From NCBI GenBank assembly GCA_029339505.1, contig JAQISU010000026.1, positions 2,066,001 through 2,130,000 of the forward strand: a DNA stretch of 64,000 nucleotides, read 5' to 3'. The position numbers and the translations under genes are program-made. This DNA comes from Unio delphinus (lineage: Eukaryota > Mollusca > Bivalvia > Unionida > Unionidae). Below, piece by piece: positions 11,265-23,989 of the stretch (its first letter is position 1; the number at the start of each line of letters is the position of its first letter). The notes under the pieces are model-generated. The model was given only the letters and a program-made list of their open reading frames with translations. It searched no databases and was not told the origin of the DNA.

Positions 11265-11890
11265 TTTATCTGCAGTTCCTTGTAGAAACACAATATTTAA
11301 CACTCCGGTGTTGGAAATCCGAATACAATTTTGATAAACTGTCATTGTCCAAGAATTATGTATGAGTACATCAAATATTTCCAGAGATACGAATTAATCC
11401 TTTAAAATCCAAATGAATCGAAGTAAAGGTAACATGGATACAAAAACTAGCTACAACAAAAGAAAATGACTTAACGGTATTTGTAAAACACCCAAACTAT
11501 ATTTCACTACAATAAAAGATTATATCAGATGCTAATACGCAGTTTTTTAAAAAAAATCCCCAAATTGCGAAATTTAGCGTAGCCTTAACAACAATCGATC
11601 ATTTTAAGATACAAAAAAAAGAAACTATTTACGTTGTTCCCTCTAACCCTGAATCAAAGTCAGAATCCAGGTGAACATTACTTGTTTATCAAAGAATAAT
11701 TCTGGTCAGCCGATTTTCTGAAGAAGAAAAACATCATTTCTATTGAATAAATGTACATTACAATAGCATTGAATGAAAACAACACTAAAAAACAACAACA
11801 AAAACCCCAAACAATTAAAGCGGAAAAAGGAACAATTAAGTTAAAACTGCTATATATCAATCAGATATATGTAACACCTGACTATCCTTT
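11265..11890. repeat. Dispersed repeat, copy 1
   Basis: This segment aligns end to end by eye with 46845-47525, in the same orientation. Shared landmarks are AAACACAATATT, CCAAGAATT, ATACGAATTAATC, CTATATTTCACTA, CAAATTGCGAA, ACTTGTTTA, AAAGAATAATTC and a shared end around ATATATATCAA and CAGATATA. It has no coding potential and no terminal repeats that I can see, so its class is unknown. Confidence 0.65.
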
Positions 11891-12075
11891 GCACTTTTTA
11901 CAAACGATGACAAATATAAAAGTGGCTTGGTGAACATTGTGGTGGCCATTTCTGTAGCATTGAAAAACATTGATTTCTATTTCTTATTTATTAATGTTAA
12001 AGTGAGCGTACCTAATTAAAGATGTCGATATTCAAACAAATGATGTTTACTTCCATTTAAGAAAAAAATGTAACA

Positions 12076-12155
<80 letters not shown>

Positions 12156-14049
12156 ATACAGGCGTGGGGTTATAACCATATGTCAAAATATGCATAGATT
12201 AGGACCCCACAAATACAGAGTGCCCACGAGCCCATCCAAACAAATTATTTTATAACTATAGAACGAAACTAGGAACATGTAATGTAGCACCCATGAAATA
12301 CTGTAATTTTGGACCCGCAAAATTGCTATTACATTGCTAGGACACACGGTAAGCTTTGATAATGGCCAAAATCCTAGCTAGTAATATTGCATGGGTCAAT
12401 CCTTAAGGTTTGCGTAAAGGCCCAACTATACTATAAATGCATTTGTCTGTCTGTCTGTCTCTATAAAACACAAACACATTGACAGACAGACACTTTTATG
12501 TTAAACGTATGAAGAAATATGATACTTTTGATCGATTACAGACCGGTTAACTCTTGCCACACTGTTACAGAATATATGTTTTCAACATGACGGCATGATG
12601 TCATCTTCTCTGTATCCTCAATTTTGACCCTATGTAACATAGTACTCCCGTTTGAGTCTAAAAGGCCCATCCAATTGACTTAAGCACAGTGGTTAAACTG
12701 AGTCTTGCTAAGACCCCTCCAACTATTTCACGACTTTTACATTTTATGTTCCTGGGGATTTTTATTGCCTTTTTAATCACAGTATCTATTTCTCCTATAC
12801 ACACTGCCGTTGTCTCCTTGATTATTTGTAATTAAAAAAATGAGATTTTAAAAATCAGTTTAGGAATTGGGTAAGTAATAAAATTTATAAATTTACACAC
12901 CCACACACATAGCAGAACTTGTGTTGAGTTTTACCGTTTTCATATATCGTGTGTTTTGGGGTGAGTGGGGTGTGGGTGGTAACGAGTCTACAAATTTAAA
13001 AGTTTATTGAAGAAAGACGAAACATTTCCTAGTATGACAATAGTATGTACTGTAACTTTAAACGAATTATTTTTCCAGTCAATGTCAGGAATTACAAAGC
13101 AATTATAAGTTTAGAAAGATCGGTCGCTCTTATTGCTAGGGTTATAAGTGAATTCCATTTGGCTTGATAATCAGCCATATTCAGAGAAAATATTTTCAAG
13201 AGAATAGTTCCCATTGGGATATCAGTAATGTCTTCTCTCTTTTCTCGTGAATGTACTTTTATTGAGCGCATGTTAGTGACTGTTATTGAGGATTTTAACC
13301 TTATCAAAAACACTTGCATTGTGCATTGTTATCACCACTTTATGTATTTCTCAATGTACTTTTTCCATTTCGTGGCGTTGAGTATGTAAATTTATAAAGG
13401 TATATCAGCCATATTTGATGTAATGTACCCAAATTGCACACGAGTAATCATGCATAATTGACTAGTGCGGTAATGATTTAATATCTCACATCAATATATT
13501 TGGATGCTTCTGTTACAGCACAGGAGTCTGACGTTTTATCAATAAAGTATAGCAAAATCTCTTTAAACATGAAATAAACTTATTTGTTTTATAAATGAAC
13601 ACAAAGAGAACGGCGACCACAAACCTTCACTCGATTGGACTTTTATCGCTTCAGAATCGCAAGGAGACTGAAAAAGTACGCATAAAAATTTAGAAAACAG
13701 TGACGTACCAACGATTAACTCTCAGATGACCATGCCATTAGTCCAATCCAGCAAATTAACCTCTTTTTTCACCACTGACTATACACGAACATGTAATCAC
13801 CTGCATTTCAACCCGGAACACGAAAAGCTCACGTCAATTGCTTAGAGTGGAGCCGTCACCTCTGATTTATTGCATGTGTGTAGGCAAATAATAAGACATC
13901 ATGTCAGTGGATCGTTTCAACAAAGCTAGAAAGTTAGTGGGTATTAAGAAACTTTCTAAAAGTAAATGCACTTACATGTCATTCAAGTTACTATGTTTGT
14001 TCCTGATTGTATTGATTCAGTTTGAAACGAAGGGTCTCTTATATTCAGT
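11891..14049. other. Non-coding interval with a (TC)n tract
   Basis: It contains a pure (TC)n microsatellite at about 12079-12153. The remainder is AT-rich, with short open frames such as 13092-13319 (minus) that show no motif, splice context or composition suggesting a gene. Confidence 0.6.
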
Positions 14050-14206
14050 CCCGGATTACCCATTAGGCAGAGTAGGCAACTGCCTATTGGCCCCGCGACT
14101 TTTATGGGCCCCATCAGGGGCCCATATGAGACCGTGACCGTGGGTCTGGGGCCCCAAAAGTTTGACTGCCTATGGGCCTCCACGGTGCTTAATCCGGCGC
14201 TGCTTA
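14050..14206. mobile_element. GC-rich MITE-like element with CCGGATTA termini
   Basis: An island of GC-rich sequence in AT-rich surroundings. It starts with TCCCGGATTA and ends with TTAATCCGGCGC, so the ends are inverted repeats. Inside, GCAACTGCCTATTGGCCCC on one side mirrors GGGGCCCC...GACTGCCTATGGGCC on the other. Short non-autonomous elements with such ends are widespread in animals. The family is not identified. Confidence 0.5.
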
Positions 14207-15191
14207 TATTCATATATCGAATTAATACTTCAATCTGTTAACTATGTTTTATCGGCATTAATGAAATTACATGTATAATGAACAGCGCGGTATACAGAAT
14301 CGTGCGCATTTACTCTAGTGTACATGTTACAGGGGTTGTTTCAAAGCAATTTAGAAATCATTTTGACTGCAAATTTAGTAATCTTTTATAAAGTAAAAAA
14401 GAATTGTTTAAGTGGTAGTTGGCGGGTATGGGGTCGATTCCAGGTGTTCAATTACCATTAGGATTGTAATTACAGGTAGCTTGTCTCTCATGATTACTAT
14501 TACAGTGGGATGATTACAATTACACTGAAGATTATGGTTGCTTTGTATTTACTTATCTTGTATCGTTCTGGACAGATATAATACATTGTGTAACTAAAAA
14601 GCAAACAATTTTATTTCTATATAAATGTTTATTGATAATCCAGTACATGCAAATTAACACCCTGAATGATCTCTACTTTGATCTATCAATCTTACATTTA
14701 TAGCAACAATTTGAGTTGTAACTGTTGATTATACAACAGTGACAGAGCCACACATCTAAGGTTTTTATATGGGCTTTCCAAAATTCTTACCTTAGCTGTA
14801 TAAACTTGGCATTCTGCTCAGAAGACAAGTAAATTATACTTATTTGACTATTGCACATTGAAGGATGATTATGATTATAGAACTGATGAAATCAATGATT
14901 ATGATTATTGTTACAAGTCTCATTGTAATTGATTACAGTCACAATTGGCCCCATGCTTGGTAGTTGGTTAAGCATTTTTACCAGCTTGTAATTACAAGGC
15001 TGAATATGTTTAAATTAATTACAATGTATACCTACCTTTTGCTATATTTCTTTAAAGTCATATGGGCTAGCATATAACACAGACTTTCCTACTTAAAAAT
15101 AAAAGCAGTGTTCAATGTAAATATTTATGCTGAGAAATAGAGGGCATGTTAATCATAATTAAAATAAGAAATAAAACATACATGTGTGACA

Positions 15192-15224
<33 letters not shown>

Positions 15225-15848
15225 TTCTCTTACAAAATGTTATCATCTCTGTTAGTGTGCACTCCTGCCACTAAATTGCTACACTCCAATTCTGAGTCTG
15301 CCCTTCTGCCTTCTTGAAGTTTAACGTAACAGCTTTATATAAATGTTGTGTCATTTTTTACGTGTTAGTTAAAATGGTTCTTTAATACAGATTCAGTTTT
15401 TTTTTCAGATTAAAATCAATTGCTTAATTTATTGCAAATCATATTTTTCTTGAATTAATCCATGACTGGTCCAGTTATAAAGCTTGCAAACTCAAAGATT
15501 TGTTCCTTCTGCCAGAAGGAATAATATCAAAGCATAGATAATCTAAACAAAAACTAATTGATTTGTTTAAATTTAAAATTAAAAAGTTCCTGTGTATTTA
15601 TAAACTTTGACATTTCACATTGCTCATTCGAACAATTATGCCAACACTTCACAAATGCAGAGTGAAAAATGTTAACATTCCGAGATTGAAAGTCCAAAAA
15701 GTTGTAAAGTACGACTTTTCAGTAACTCACTAATAAAGAAAAGTCTATTTGGCACACAATAGGTCTTCCAGGAAAGTATATTTTTTTCCATTTAATTTCT
15801 TTATGAAAATGATGTTGTTTTCTTACTACCATCTATATCAAGGGCAGA
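14207..15848. other. Non-coding interval with a (TG)n tract
   Basis: AT-rich sequence with many scattered GTAATTACA-like words (14460-15020) that may belong to a degraded repeat. A (TG)n microsatellite lies at about 15192-15220. No gene is supported. Confidence 0.5.
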
Positions 15849-16080
15849 GACCCATGTGGCATAGTGTTCTAAAGCGCTCTCCGTTACTGATCACTGCCAT
15901 CTCACCTCAGACTGCGTGGATTCAAGTCTCAGATTTGGCCAATGTGGGTATGTGAGAAAGTGTGGCAGTAGCTTCTCGTGGGTCGGTGGTTCTTTCTGGG
16001 GGTTACCTTGGTTCTTCCTCCGCCTTTAATACTGGCTGCCATGTATAGCCTATCGTGTACTGAAAAATGGCATTAAACCA
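15849..16080 (+). mobile_element. tRNA-derived SINE, copy 1
   Basis: The 5' part is tRNA-like, with an A-box-like TGGCATAGTGTTCTAAAGC and a B-box-like GGATTCAAGTC. The body contains CTTCTCGTGGGTCGGTGGTTC and the 3' part CTTCCTCCGCC...TAATACTGG...TGGCATTAAACCA. It ends in an AAC-rich tail. The 3' portion resembles the conserved tails of mollusc-type SINEs (from memory of the family, not searched). Four other copies occur in the window. Confidence 0.7.
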
Positions 16081-16111
16081 AATGACAACAACTACAACAA
16101 CAATAGCAACT

Positions 16112-16278
16112 GTTTTTTTATGGTTTAACACCATTTTTCAACCCAAGATAGGCTATACATGGCTGTCAGTATTAATGGTGGAGAAAGAACCCGGAAAACC
16201 CTGAAAGAACCACCGACCGACGAGAAGCTACTGTGACAGACAGCGTGTTAGACCACTCAGCCACTTGGGGCCCCCTTA
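16112..16278 (-). mobile_element. tRNA-derived SINE, copy 2, inverted next to copy 1
   Basis: Same family as copy 1 but reversed, so the two lie tail to tail about 30 bp apart. It starts with TGGTTTAACACCATTTTTCA and shows GGCTATACATGG and ACCACCGACC. The tRNA-like head is shortened compared with copy 5. Confidence 0.7.
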
Positions 16279-17142
16279 TGGAACATTGCATTGAGAATAT
16301 AAAGAAGAAAAAAATCCATCTGGATCATCTACAATTTCCCATTGCATTTACTCGACGAACTGTTGTCCGGAGATTCAGTGAAAGCCACTAGTGGGAAGGG
16401 GTTGTCGCTCCCTGCAGTAGTGTATTTAGTTTTATTTATGTTGTATTCAGGTTGTACGATTACTCCCAGCCTTTTCACCACAATCGTTATGAACTGTGAA
16501 TGTCTCAGACTATTGCATGTTTTCTGGTCAGGAAACCGTATTTTCTTACTTTTTTGTATTTTTGGTATGCCATGTAAAAGTATTCTGGTACTTTTGTGTC
16601 TGTAGTGTAGGTCTGGTCCCTGTCCTTATCAACCTCTCATCTGCAATCACCCTTTTAACCTTGAGATCATGCCACATGTTTGTGCACGTACTCCTAATAA
16701 GTTTAGATGGTAGGGTACGATAAAGGTTAGTTTGTCGTGCCGATATTTGTATTCACACTGGGCTAGCTTGCATCATTCACTGTTCGTGTGACGTAATGGC
16801 TCATCCGAGCTCTTGAAAATTCTTCATAATGGACAGACATATTGATTTTGTACAATTGCTTTCACCTTACTGACCATGAATATACAACCCTGCACGCTCT
16901 GTTTCTTTAGTTCATGCAGTTAAAGCCATCATCAGATGACCTAATCATCCAGTTCCATTGGAAACTTTGCCTTCAGTGATTTCTGTTATATAGTGTATTA
17001 CTGGGTTATAAAATAGGAAGTCTTCATCATTGTCCCTAATATAGTTTCATATTCCTCTTTATTCTCCTTAAAGACAGTGTTCAATGGTAATGAGGTTTCT
17101 TTCCACTAGTTTTCCTATGAAGGAACACTTTATGCTGATCAC

Positions 17143-17179
<37 letters not shown>

Positions 17180-17441
17180 ATGATTACTGTGTCATTTCAA
17201 TTCAAATACCTATTTTAAAAAATTCATATTATACACGTGTGTTAAAACCTTATGGGGTCCCAAAATGGTGGAATGACATCTTACCGTGTATTTTCAGATG
17301 TGCCTGAATTAAATTATAAATTAGTCGGTATTTTGATCATGTGATCAATATAGTCAACTAAAGAGTGTCAAAAGATAGAAATTATTCATATTATTCTATG
17401 AATTTGAACTAAACTTTTCATGTAAGATATGATTATTATTA

Positions 17442-17497
<56 letters not shown>

Positions 17498-19269
17498 AGC
17501 AGTACCATATATCTGATCTCTGTTCGTCTATTCTTTACATCATCTCATCCTGAGGCGCAGTGTGGAATTTTACAAAACTTTATAACCGCGTTATTGATGT
17601 AGTAGCCATCAATGAGAATGGCGTCATCCTTGTCGTTCGTCCTGTAATCACCGAGGGTGATGTCTAAAGATTAAATATACAAACATTGTCTATTGCTGCG
17701 ACATTTTCAAATAATTTCTAACCAAACTTTATAGACCCAATCAAAATAGAACGACATATCATATATGGAACAGATTTTGCAGCATGATACATGGAATCAT
17801 TGTTTCGGTTGTGATGAGAACACGGGTGTTTGGTATATATCTTTCCTTTACGAAACTGCCACTGTTGCGGCATCCTCTAAATCATTATAAAACACATTCA
17901 AAATGTTACTTTCATGGCAAACTTTCAATCGTCATTTTTGACCATTTGGTTATTATTATGAAGCAGAACGGTGGGATCAAAGGCAAAATTAAATTTATAA
18001 ATTCCATTTAAGAACTAAAACAAAAACGACTATACGTCTTCTGCGTATCGACGGGCACAATGAACAGAATTCTAGCTATTTATATCAAATGACCTCAATA
18101 CGTCTCCATCAAAACGTAGCTTGCTAAAACATTCAGACACCACAATGCAGTGTATTGAATATTTGTTAACAATAAGAAGGTAACACTTTTTAAACTGTGC
18201 AATAGTAAATAACAGTAGAAATAACGAAATATCCAAATATATATTGTTACACGCACAGGGGTATTCACTTGACTGAACGGTGTCAAAACCCTGTCGCGAG
18301 TCCCGCTGGAAGTTATATGTTTTCCCCAAATTTCCAAAGACTTCCATACAACTTGAGTTGTAAAATGAAAAGTCAGATGTGTCTGCTTTATTTAATAATT
18401 TTGCTTTAATCAATCGTTGACCACAGTTAAAACTATTTGACCCAACACAGCCATAAGAAAACCAATTCCCAAACGCAAAAGTTTGGAACATTATCACATC
18501 ACGATTCAACTCTAATTGCGGTGTGTACTACCATTTCTTCATGCTGCTAATTAATTAACACGTGCTTTGAATTGTCCTTCACAATTTTCCAAATTGACAC
18601 TATTCCATTCATGCAGACAATTCAAACTGTGCATGATGGAAACCTCGCTAGACCATCAATGACTGTAAAGATGCGTGTGGACCATCTTTTTCTTAATGTA
18701 CACTGTACAAATCAATTCTCAACTGGCAAGTCGCTAGCAGTTTAATGAAATAAAATACAGGATACTTCCTGTACTCATCACGAGGTTAGAGAATGCGTTC
18801 TTCAAGCACCTTCTCTTACGAATCTAAAAAATAAGTCAACCATGACTTCAACGAAAAACAACCATACATAATACCCTACCTCCCCTTAAATTTAGCTATG
18901 TTTCACTCCAAGCACAATCCAAACAACTAGACCTAATTTACAACATTCTGGTTTCATGCAGCAAACACATTCGAGAACTTTCCTGTTCTAACACCGCACA
19001 TGACTAAAAATGTATCCAACAAATACATAAAAAAACACAAAGCAAAACCGACCTCTGTCGTCACAAAGTTTGTAAATAAAAGCAATCACACTATTCATAT
19101 AGCCTATGGGCGCAGTCTGATTGGATTTTAACTGCGCGACTTTTTATGTCACCCGTTGACAATATGTCTCAATCCATCCATTTAATATGGGTAGGTAATA
19201 ATTTTTCCCCGTGAAATCGGAGTTAATTTGTTTCTACCATTTTGCATGTGTAACTTTGAAAACCTCAAA
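16279..19269. other. Non-coding interval with (ATT)n tracts
   Basis: It holds (ATT)n tracts at about 17143-17178 and 17431-17496. A minus-strand open frame of 145 codons (18072-18509) is the longest in this part of the window. It shows no domain, start context or intron signals that I can support. Nothing else is recognised. Confidence 0.5.
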
Positions 19270-19448
19270 AATCAAGGTTCGAGTCTCAGGTTCGACCAAT
19301 ATGGGTATGTGTTTGCCAGCAGCTTCTCGTGGGTCGGTAGTTCTTTCCGAGGATTTCCCCAGGTTCTTCCTCCACCAATAATACTGGCCACCATATATAG
19401 CCTAGTGTGTGCTGAAACATGGCGGTAATCCCTACACCAAAAACAATA
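19270..19448 (+). mobile_element. tRNA-derived SINE, copy 3, 5'-truncated
   Basis: It begins at the B-box region (GGTTCGAGTCTC) and continues through GCTTCTCGTGGGTCGGT, CTTCCTCCACC and AATACTGGCCACC. The A-box half is missing. It directly precedes a LINE 3' end. Confidence 0.65.
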
Positions 19449-19454
19449 TCAACT

Positions 19455-19899
19455 TTTGAAACATTCACGCTCACATCATATCTCCAAAGAAGGATTCAAA
19501 CCATGGAAATGAGATGTTATCGCAAGATATTGGGCATATGCATTTTCCATGTAATCAACGAAGAAGTCCACAACAGGGTTATAACGAGTCATTGGATCAT
19601 ATGAAGACCTCTTGATCACTGTAAAAGGGCGTGAACTAAAGTGGTATGGTCATGTCTCAAGATCATCTGGACTGTCAACAAACAATCTAGCAAGACATAG
19701 TGCGCGGGTGCAGAAGAATGGCAGACAAAAAATAGATGGGAAGACAACATTAAGGAGTAGACAAGCAATGGATTTAGAGATTCCCAAAGGGCACTAGAGA
19801 ACAAGGAAAGATGGAGAGAACTGGTTGTGAAGTCAACAACATCTTGTGTTAAGGGTTTGATGATGATGATGACGATGACGATGACGAAGACTACGATGG

Positions 19900-19933
<34 letters not shown>

Positions 19934-19935
19934 CG
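19455..19935 (+). mobile_element. Non-LTR retrotransposon 3' end (RTE-like), decayed
   Basis: The plus-strand frames encode the C-terminal tail typical of LINE reverse transcriptase proteins: LQRRIQTMEMRCYRKILGI, then after a frame break VKGRELKWYGHVSRSSGL, then ERWRELVVKS. It ends in a (GATGAT)n tail at about 19858-19933, as RTE-like elements often do. The catalytic RT core is absent (5'-truncated). Stops and frame breaks show it is dead. Confidence 0.65.
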
Positions 19936-20457
19936 TGTTGGTGTGAAAGGTTCTTTCACACAATCAATTATACTCCCTGAATTTGTTTAAACTAAAGAGT
20001 TGACTATTGAAATAAACTTTAGGTTACGATTGTGAAATGCATTTTATGTCTTAATGATTGTGGAGGAAGAGACATAACATCTCCAAGCTGATTATCTATT
20101 AAACGTCTACATTTTAAGATTAAAGAAAATAAAAATGTACAACATTTATTTATCCATAGGGCTAACTATTTTTAATATATCAAGTATACACTATTTCCAG
20201 TCTTCATAAAATAGCATGAGCACTAACATCAAAGGAATGGAAAGGAATTTATCTTTGAATTGAGAATTCCCTAACGTCTTTTTTCGAGAATTGATCAACT
20301 GTTAGAAATAAAGCTATTCTCTGTGTCTGTTCATGTAACTAACGCCAAGCGTATAACCGTTCTTCTAATGAAGGCGCACAATATTTCCATATCAAGAAAT
20401 AGATCTCAGTGTTCTGCTAGGGAGCTCTTGTCTATTTTCATTTATTTATTTATTTCT

Positions 20458-20492
<35 letters not shown>

Positions 20493-21137
20493 TCAATCCA
20501 ATGTGGCTCAAAATTTTGTTGTCTCATGCGTATGTCTATCTTTACGTTGTTGAGACTGGTTGATGATTCTTTGTAGAAATAATTACTCCAGGCTCAGTAC
20601 CCACATTACTCCTTATACCTCCATTTTAAAGTAAATGGCAAGTATGAATGACATGAAAAGATAGGTACAGTGATGACAGTATGAATATGTGGCTCATGCC
20701 CAGACCTTCTTTCAAATAGACGAAATTTACTTGTCCTAGTCTATTGCCTTGAAACAACTACCTTGTCACATTGTAAAACTATATAGACAGAGATTAGACG
20801 TGTCAGAATAATGATAACTGCGAAGAACTGACAACGTACTATACAAAATCAGTTTTAACTAATATAACTGATTTCAACTCGCGTTGAATCTTTGTCAAAG
20901 GCAATTAAAACCCCCAAAACAGAAACGCAAACAATGAACACGTAATAAAGGGATTAAAACGTTAAAAATAAAATGTACATGTCTAATCAAGTGCTGTTTG
21001 GATATTTTCGATGTCACTCATTATTGTTCGTAGTTCAAATGGCAAAATAATTAGTATAAATCTACAAGAGTAAGAACAATATTGTTATATATTTCCTTAA
21101 TAAAAATTGGTTTAATCGTAAACTAAATTCAAGATGA

Positions 21138-21182
<45 letters not shown>

Positions 21183-21682
21183 AGAGGCAGACATAGACCG
21201 ACAGACGAACACAGATAAACATGCACTTCAGTTAAACCATGAGTGGCCTACCGCAAACTGAATAACCTTAAAAATATCCACGACAGAGCAAATTTAACAC
21301 CAGTCAGTGAGAACATAGTGACACGTGTTCCCTGTGGTGATTAAAGGTGCAAGAACTGTCAACATATGACTGATACCAACACATTCTCTAAGTTGGTGAC
21401 GAGCGAAACATTTTTTTAGATACATAGTCAAAACAGAACGTAAATAGCAGGGAAAGTAATTTGTTACATCGCATGTAAGATATGAGGCTTTCTTTATGAC
21501 AGAGAAATAGAATAAACTACAACAAAGGATATATCATCACGATCTGACTCGATGACAACGAAACAAAATAAAAAGTCCATAAACAGAACACCTCTATTTC
21601 CATAGCCTTACTCTAAACATTTTAATTAAAATGAACTACAACCATAAACAGAGTTCCGAAAGAGGAAAACAAAATTAATTTA
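19936..21682. other. Non-coding interval with (TTTA)n and (AT)n
   Basis: (TTTA)n at about 20441-20493 and (AT)n at 21141-21179. No gene or recognised element is seen. Confidence 0.6.
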
Positions 21683-21798
21683 ACCAGACCCGACGCTAGG
21701 ATGCAGGGTCCAAGGCAGCAAGCGGAAAGTGCAAATTGCATTGCCTGAAAGCGCGATGTCCAAGGCTGTTGCCTCGTTCGTTTTGTCCAAAGGCCGGG
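21683..21798. mobile_element. Possible short MITE with CAGRCCCGRC termini
   Basis: The left end reads CCAGACCCGACGCTAGGATGC. The right end, reverse-complemented, reads CAGGCCCGGCC. The roughly 115-bp GC-rich insert stands out from its AT-rich flanks. Imperfect terminal inverted repeats are the only evidence. Confidence 0.3.
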
Positions 21799-23474
21799 CC
21801 TGTACCTAACTTGACACACCACCTAAGAAGATTGAAATTAAGTGGCTTAAAACAGGAAGTCTCAAATCAAGCACCAATACTCAAATAAAGTCATTATTGG
21901 TTTATATTCCACATTTTGTATGTGTATGCTTGGTTCATTAGTCGTACATTTTCTCTTATAACTACTAATATTTGTATACATTTTATTCGTATTATTCAAG
22001 GTAGAAATTCAACAGGATATACATATCTATTGAAAGTAAAGACAACCTATATTTCAAAGTGTCACATCATTAAAATGAAAGTACGACAGTTAAAGTGATT
22101 ACAATAATTTGATACGTTTATTTAACACGCAGAGTTTGAAGTTAAAGGACATCAGCAAACAATTCAGCTTCCAAATTAGCAACAGATGCACTGCATTCGG
22201 TCTGGACAGAGTAACATATTGACCGCCATATTAGCCACTACTGGAATAAACTTAGAGAGCTGAGTCATACTTATTGGAGCACATTGCTATGGGGAAGAGA
22301 GAAGGAAGACACACAGAATGGCTGTCACGAGAAGCCTGGTAAAAAACAATCGTATAACAGTGAAGAAGCTGATTAATGAATGTACAGACGAATAGAGGAA
22401 ACATGAACACATAGCCAAGTATGGACAGACTGACAAAAAAAATAAGAAAATGTTCAGAAAGACAAATGAAATCTATCCAATGATATGCCCACATAGGTCA
22501 GGACTGCAGCAGGGAAAAAATATGAAGATGATATAACACGTCATGCACATATTTTCAGATAAAACAAAGATCTCATCAAAGCTAGTGTAAAACACGGAAT
22601 GGACAATACTCAAGAAAAAGGAGGAATAGCGAACACGATAGACTGCATATTTAAAATAAATGGTCAACAGGACGCAACCATAATAAATGCCTGCCATAGC
22701 AGCAGCAGAGTAACCGCTCCGAATCAACAGTTTCATCACCCAAATCCAAGACAGAAATATCAACATCCAAAAGCCAGAGAGAATCTGTAGCTGCTTCTCC
22801 ACCATGAACAATCTAAAAGGAAATAGGATTAATCGTGAAAACATGGAGAAAGGCGCCAAACAACAGCACTAGAATGGGACGTCCAAGACAAACAAGAGAA
22901 AGGTTGGCGAACCAAGGAACACTGGGGACAGATCAGTCTATATATACACACAATTTCGGATGTAAAAATTCGAAGATCTCTTGACTTCTATACTTTTTGT
23001 CATATGGTACCGGATCTTTTTAAGTCAGTAAGATATCGATACATTTAAGAAGTTGTGAACAAACAAGAAATGACGTGTATTTAATGAATGAGGTACAAAT
23101 CCTTTTTTCCACACTGAAGCGTATAACAATCATAATTATATCTTTAATTTATACACATAACGACTAAGGATGGTGGTGTCTAAGGAAGACAACAAGAAAA
23201 GGTAGGTTGTATTGAATGAAACTGAATTGTAGAGGAATGCTTTAAAATATAGTTAATGTTTAAATTATAAACCGCTAACAGGATCGTATAATTTATTTCT
23301 ATCATCGTAGTCGTCGTCATGCTAATGATGATAAGAAAGATGATACTGATCATATTCTTTTTTTCTTCTTTTCTCCTTTGTCGTGTGATTAACTTGTTTG
23401 GCAATTATGGTTATATAAGACATCGCTGCTACCATAGCTTTGGAGATCAATAACATGTCCGTAGTATTCTGGTT
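21799..23474. other. Non-coding interval
   Basis: Several open frames exist, the longest on the minus strand at 22473-22859, but none shows a motif or plausible exon borders. No element is recognised. Confidence 0.5.
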
Positions 23475-23790
23475 GTTTTCAAGTTAGAGTGTCCACCTCG
23501 GATGAGGGAGGTTGGGGTTCGAGCCCCAGTCGAGTTATACCAAATACTTACAAAAATCGTACTAAAAGCTGCCACACTAGACGCTCAGCATTAAGTGTTT
23601 AGTGGAAGGAATGTTCTATCTAGAATCAGGATAATGTGACTGGGTGGGACATTATGTCTGCGGCATGATACCCCAGTGCTAGACATCACTATAAACTACC
23701 ACTTTGCAGACATCGTAGCGAAATGACTGAATTATTGTTAAACCTACGTTAAAAGTTCAAATCACACACACACACACACACACAAAGATT
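23475..23790 (+). mobile_element. tRNA-derived SINE of a second family
   Basis: The tRNA-like head has an A-box-like AAGTTAGAGTGTCCACCTCGG and a strong B-box GGTTCGAGCCCC. The body includes CAGTGCTAGACATCACT and GACATCGTAGCGA, and the element ends at a (CA)n tract (about 23763-23784). Its 3' half recurs at 43835-43965. Confidence 0.65.
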
Positions 23791-23989
23791 ATTGTGTTCA
23801 TGTGCATATATGTTAAGAGTATGTACATTTAAAAGGCATTCAGATTTGTAAACATGGGACATTTACGCAATCTTATGTCATATAGAATCAAGATAATAGT
23901 CATGACCCTCTGCTCTTCGCCTGATAAGCAAATTGCCTTCCAACGTAGACACATTCTCATATTTTTATATATAAAGCAAACTATCGATG

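Noticed and set aside
15860..15935. tRNA gene
   Set aside because: The A-box and B-box belong to a SINE head. The cloverleaf is not intact and the sequence continues into the SINE body. The same applies at 23480-23530 and in the other SINE copies.
18072..18509. 145-codon minus-strand open frame
   Set aside because: No recognised motif, no convincing start context and no splice borders. Length alone is not enough in 64 kb of AT-rich DNA.
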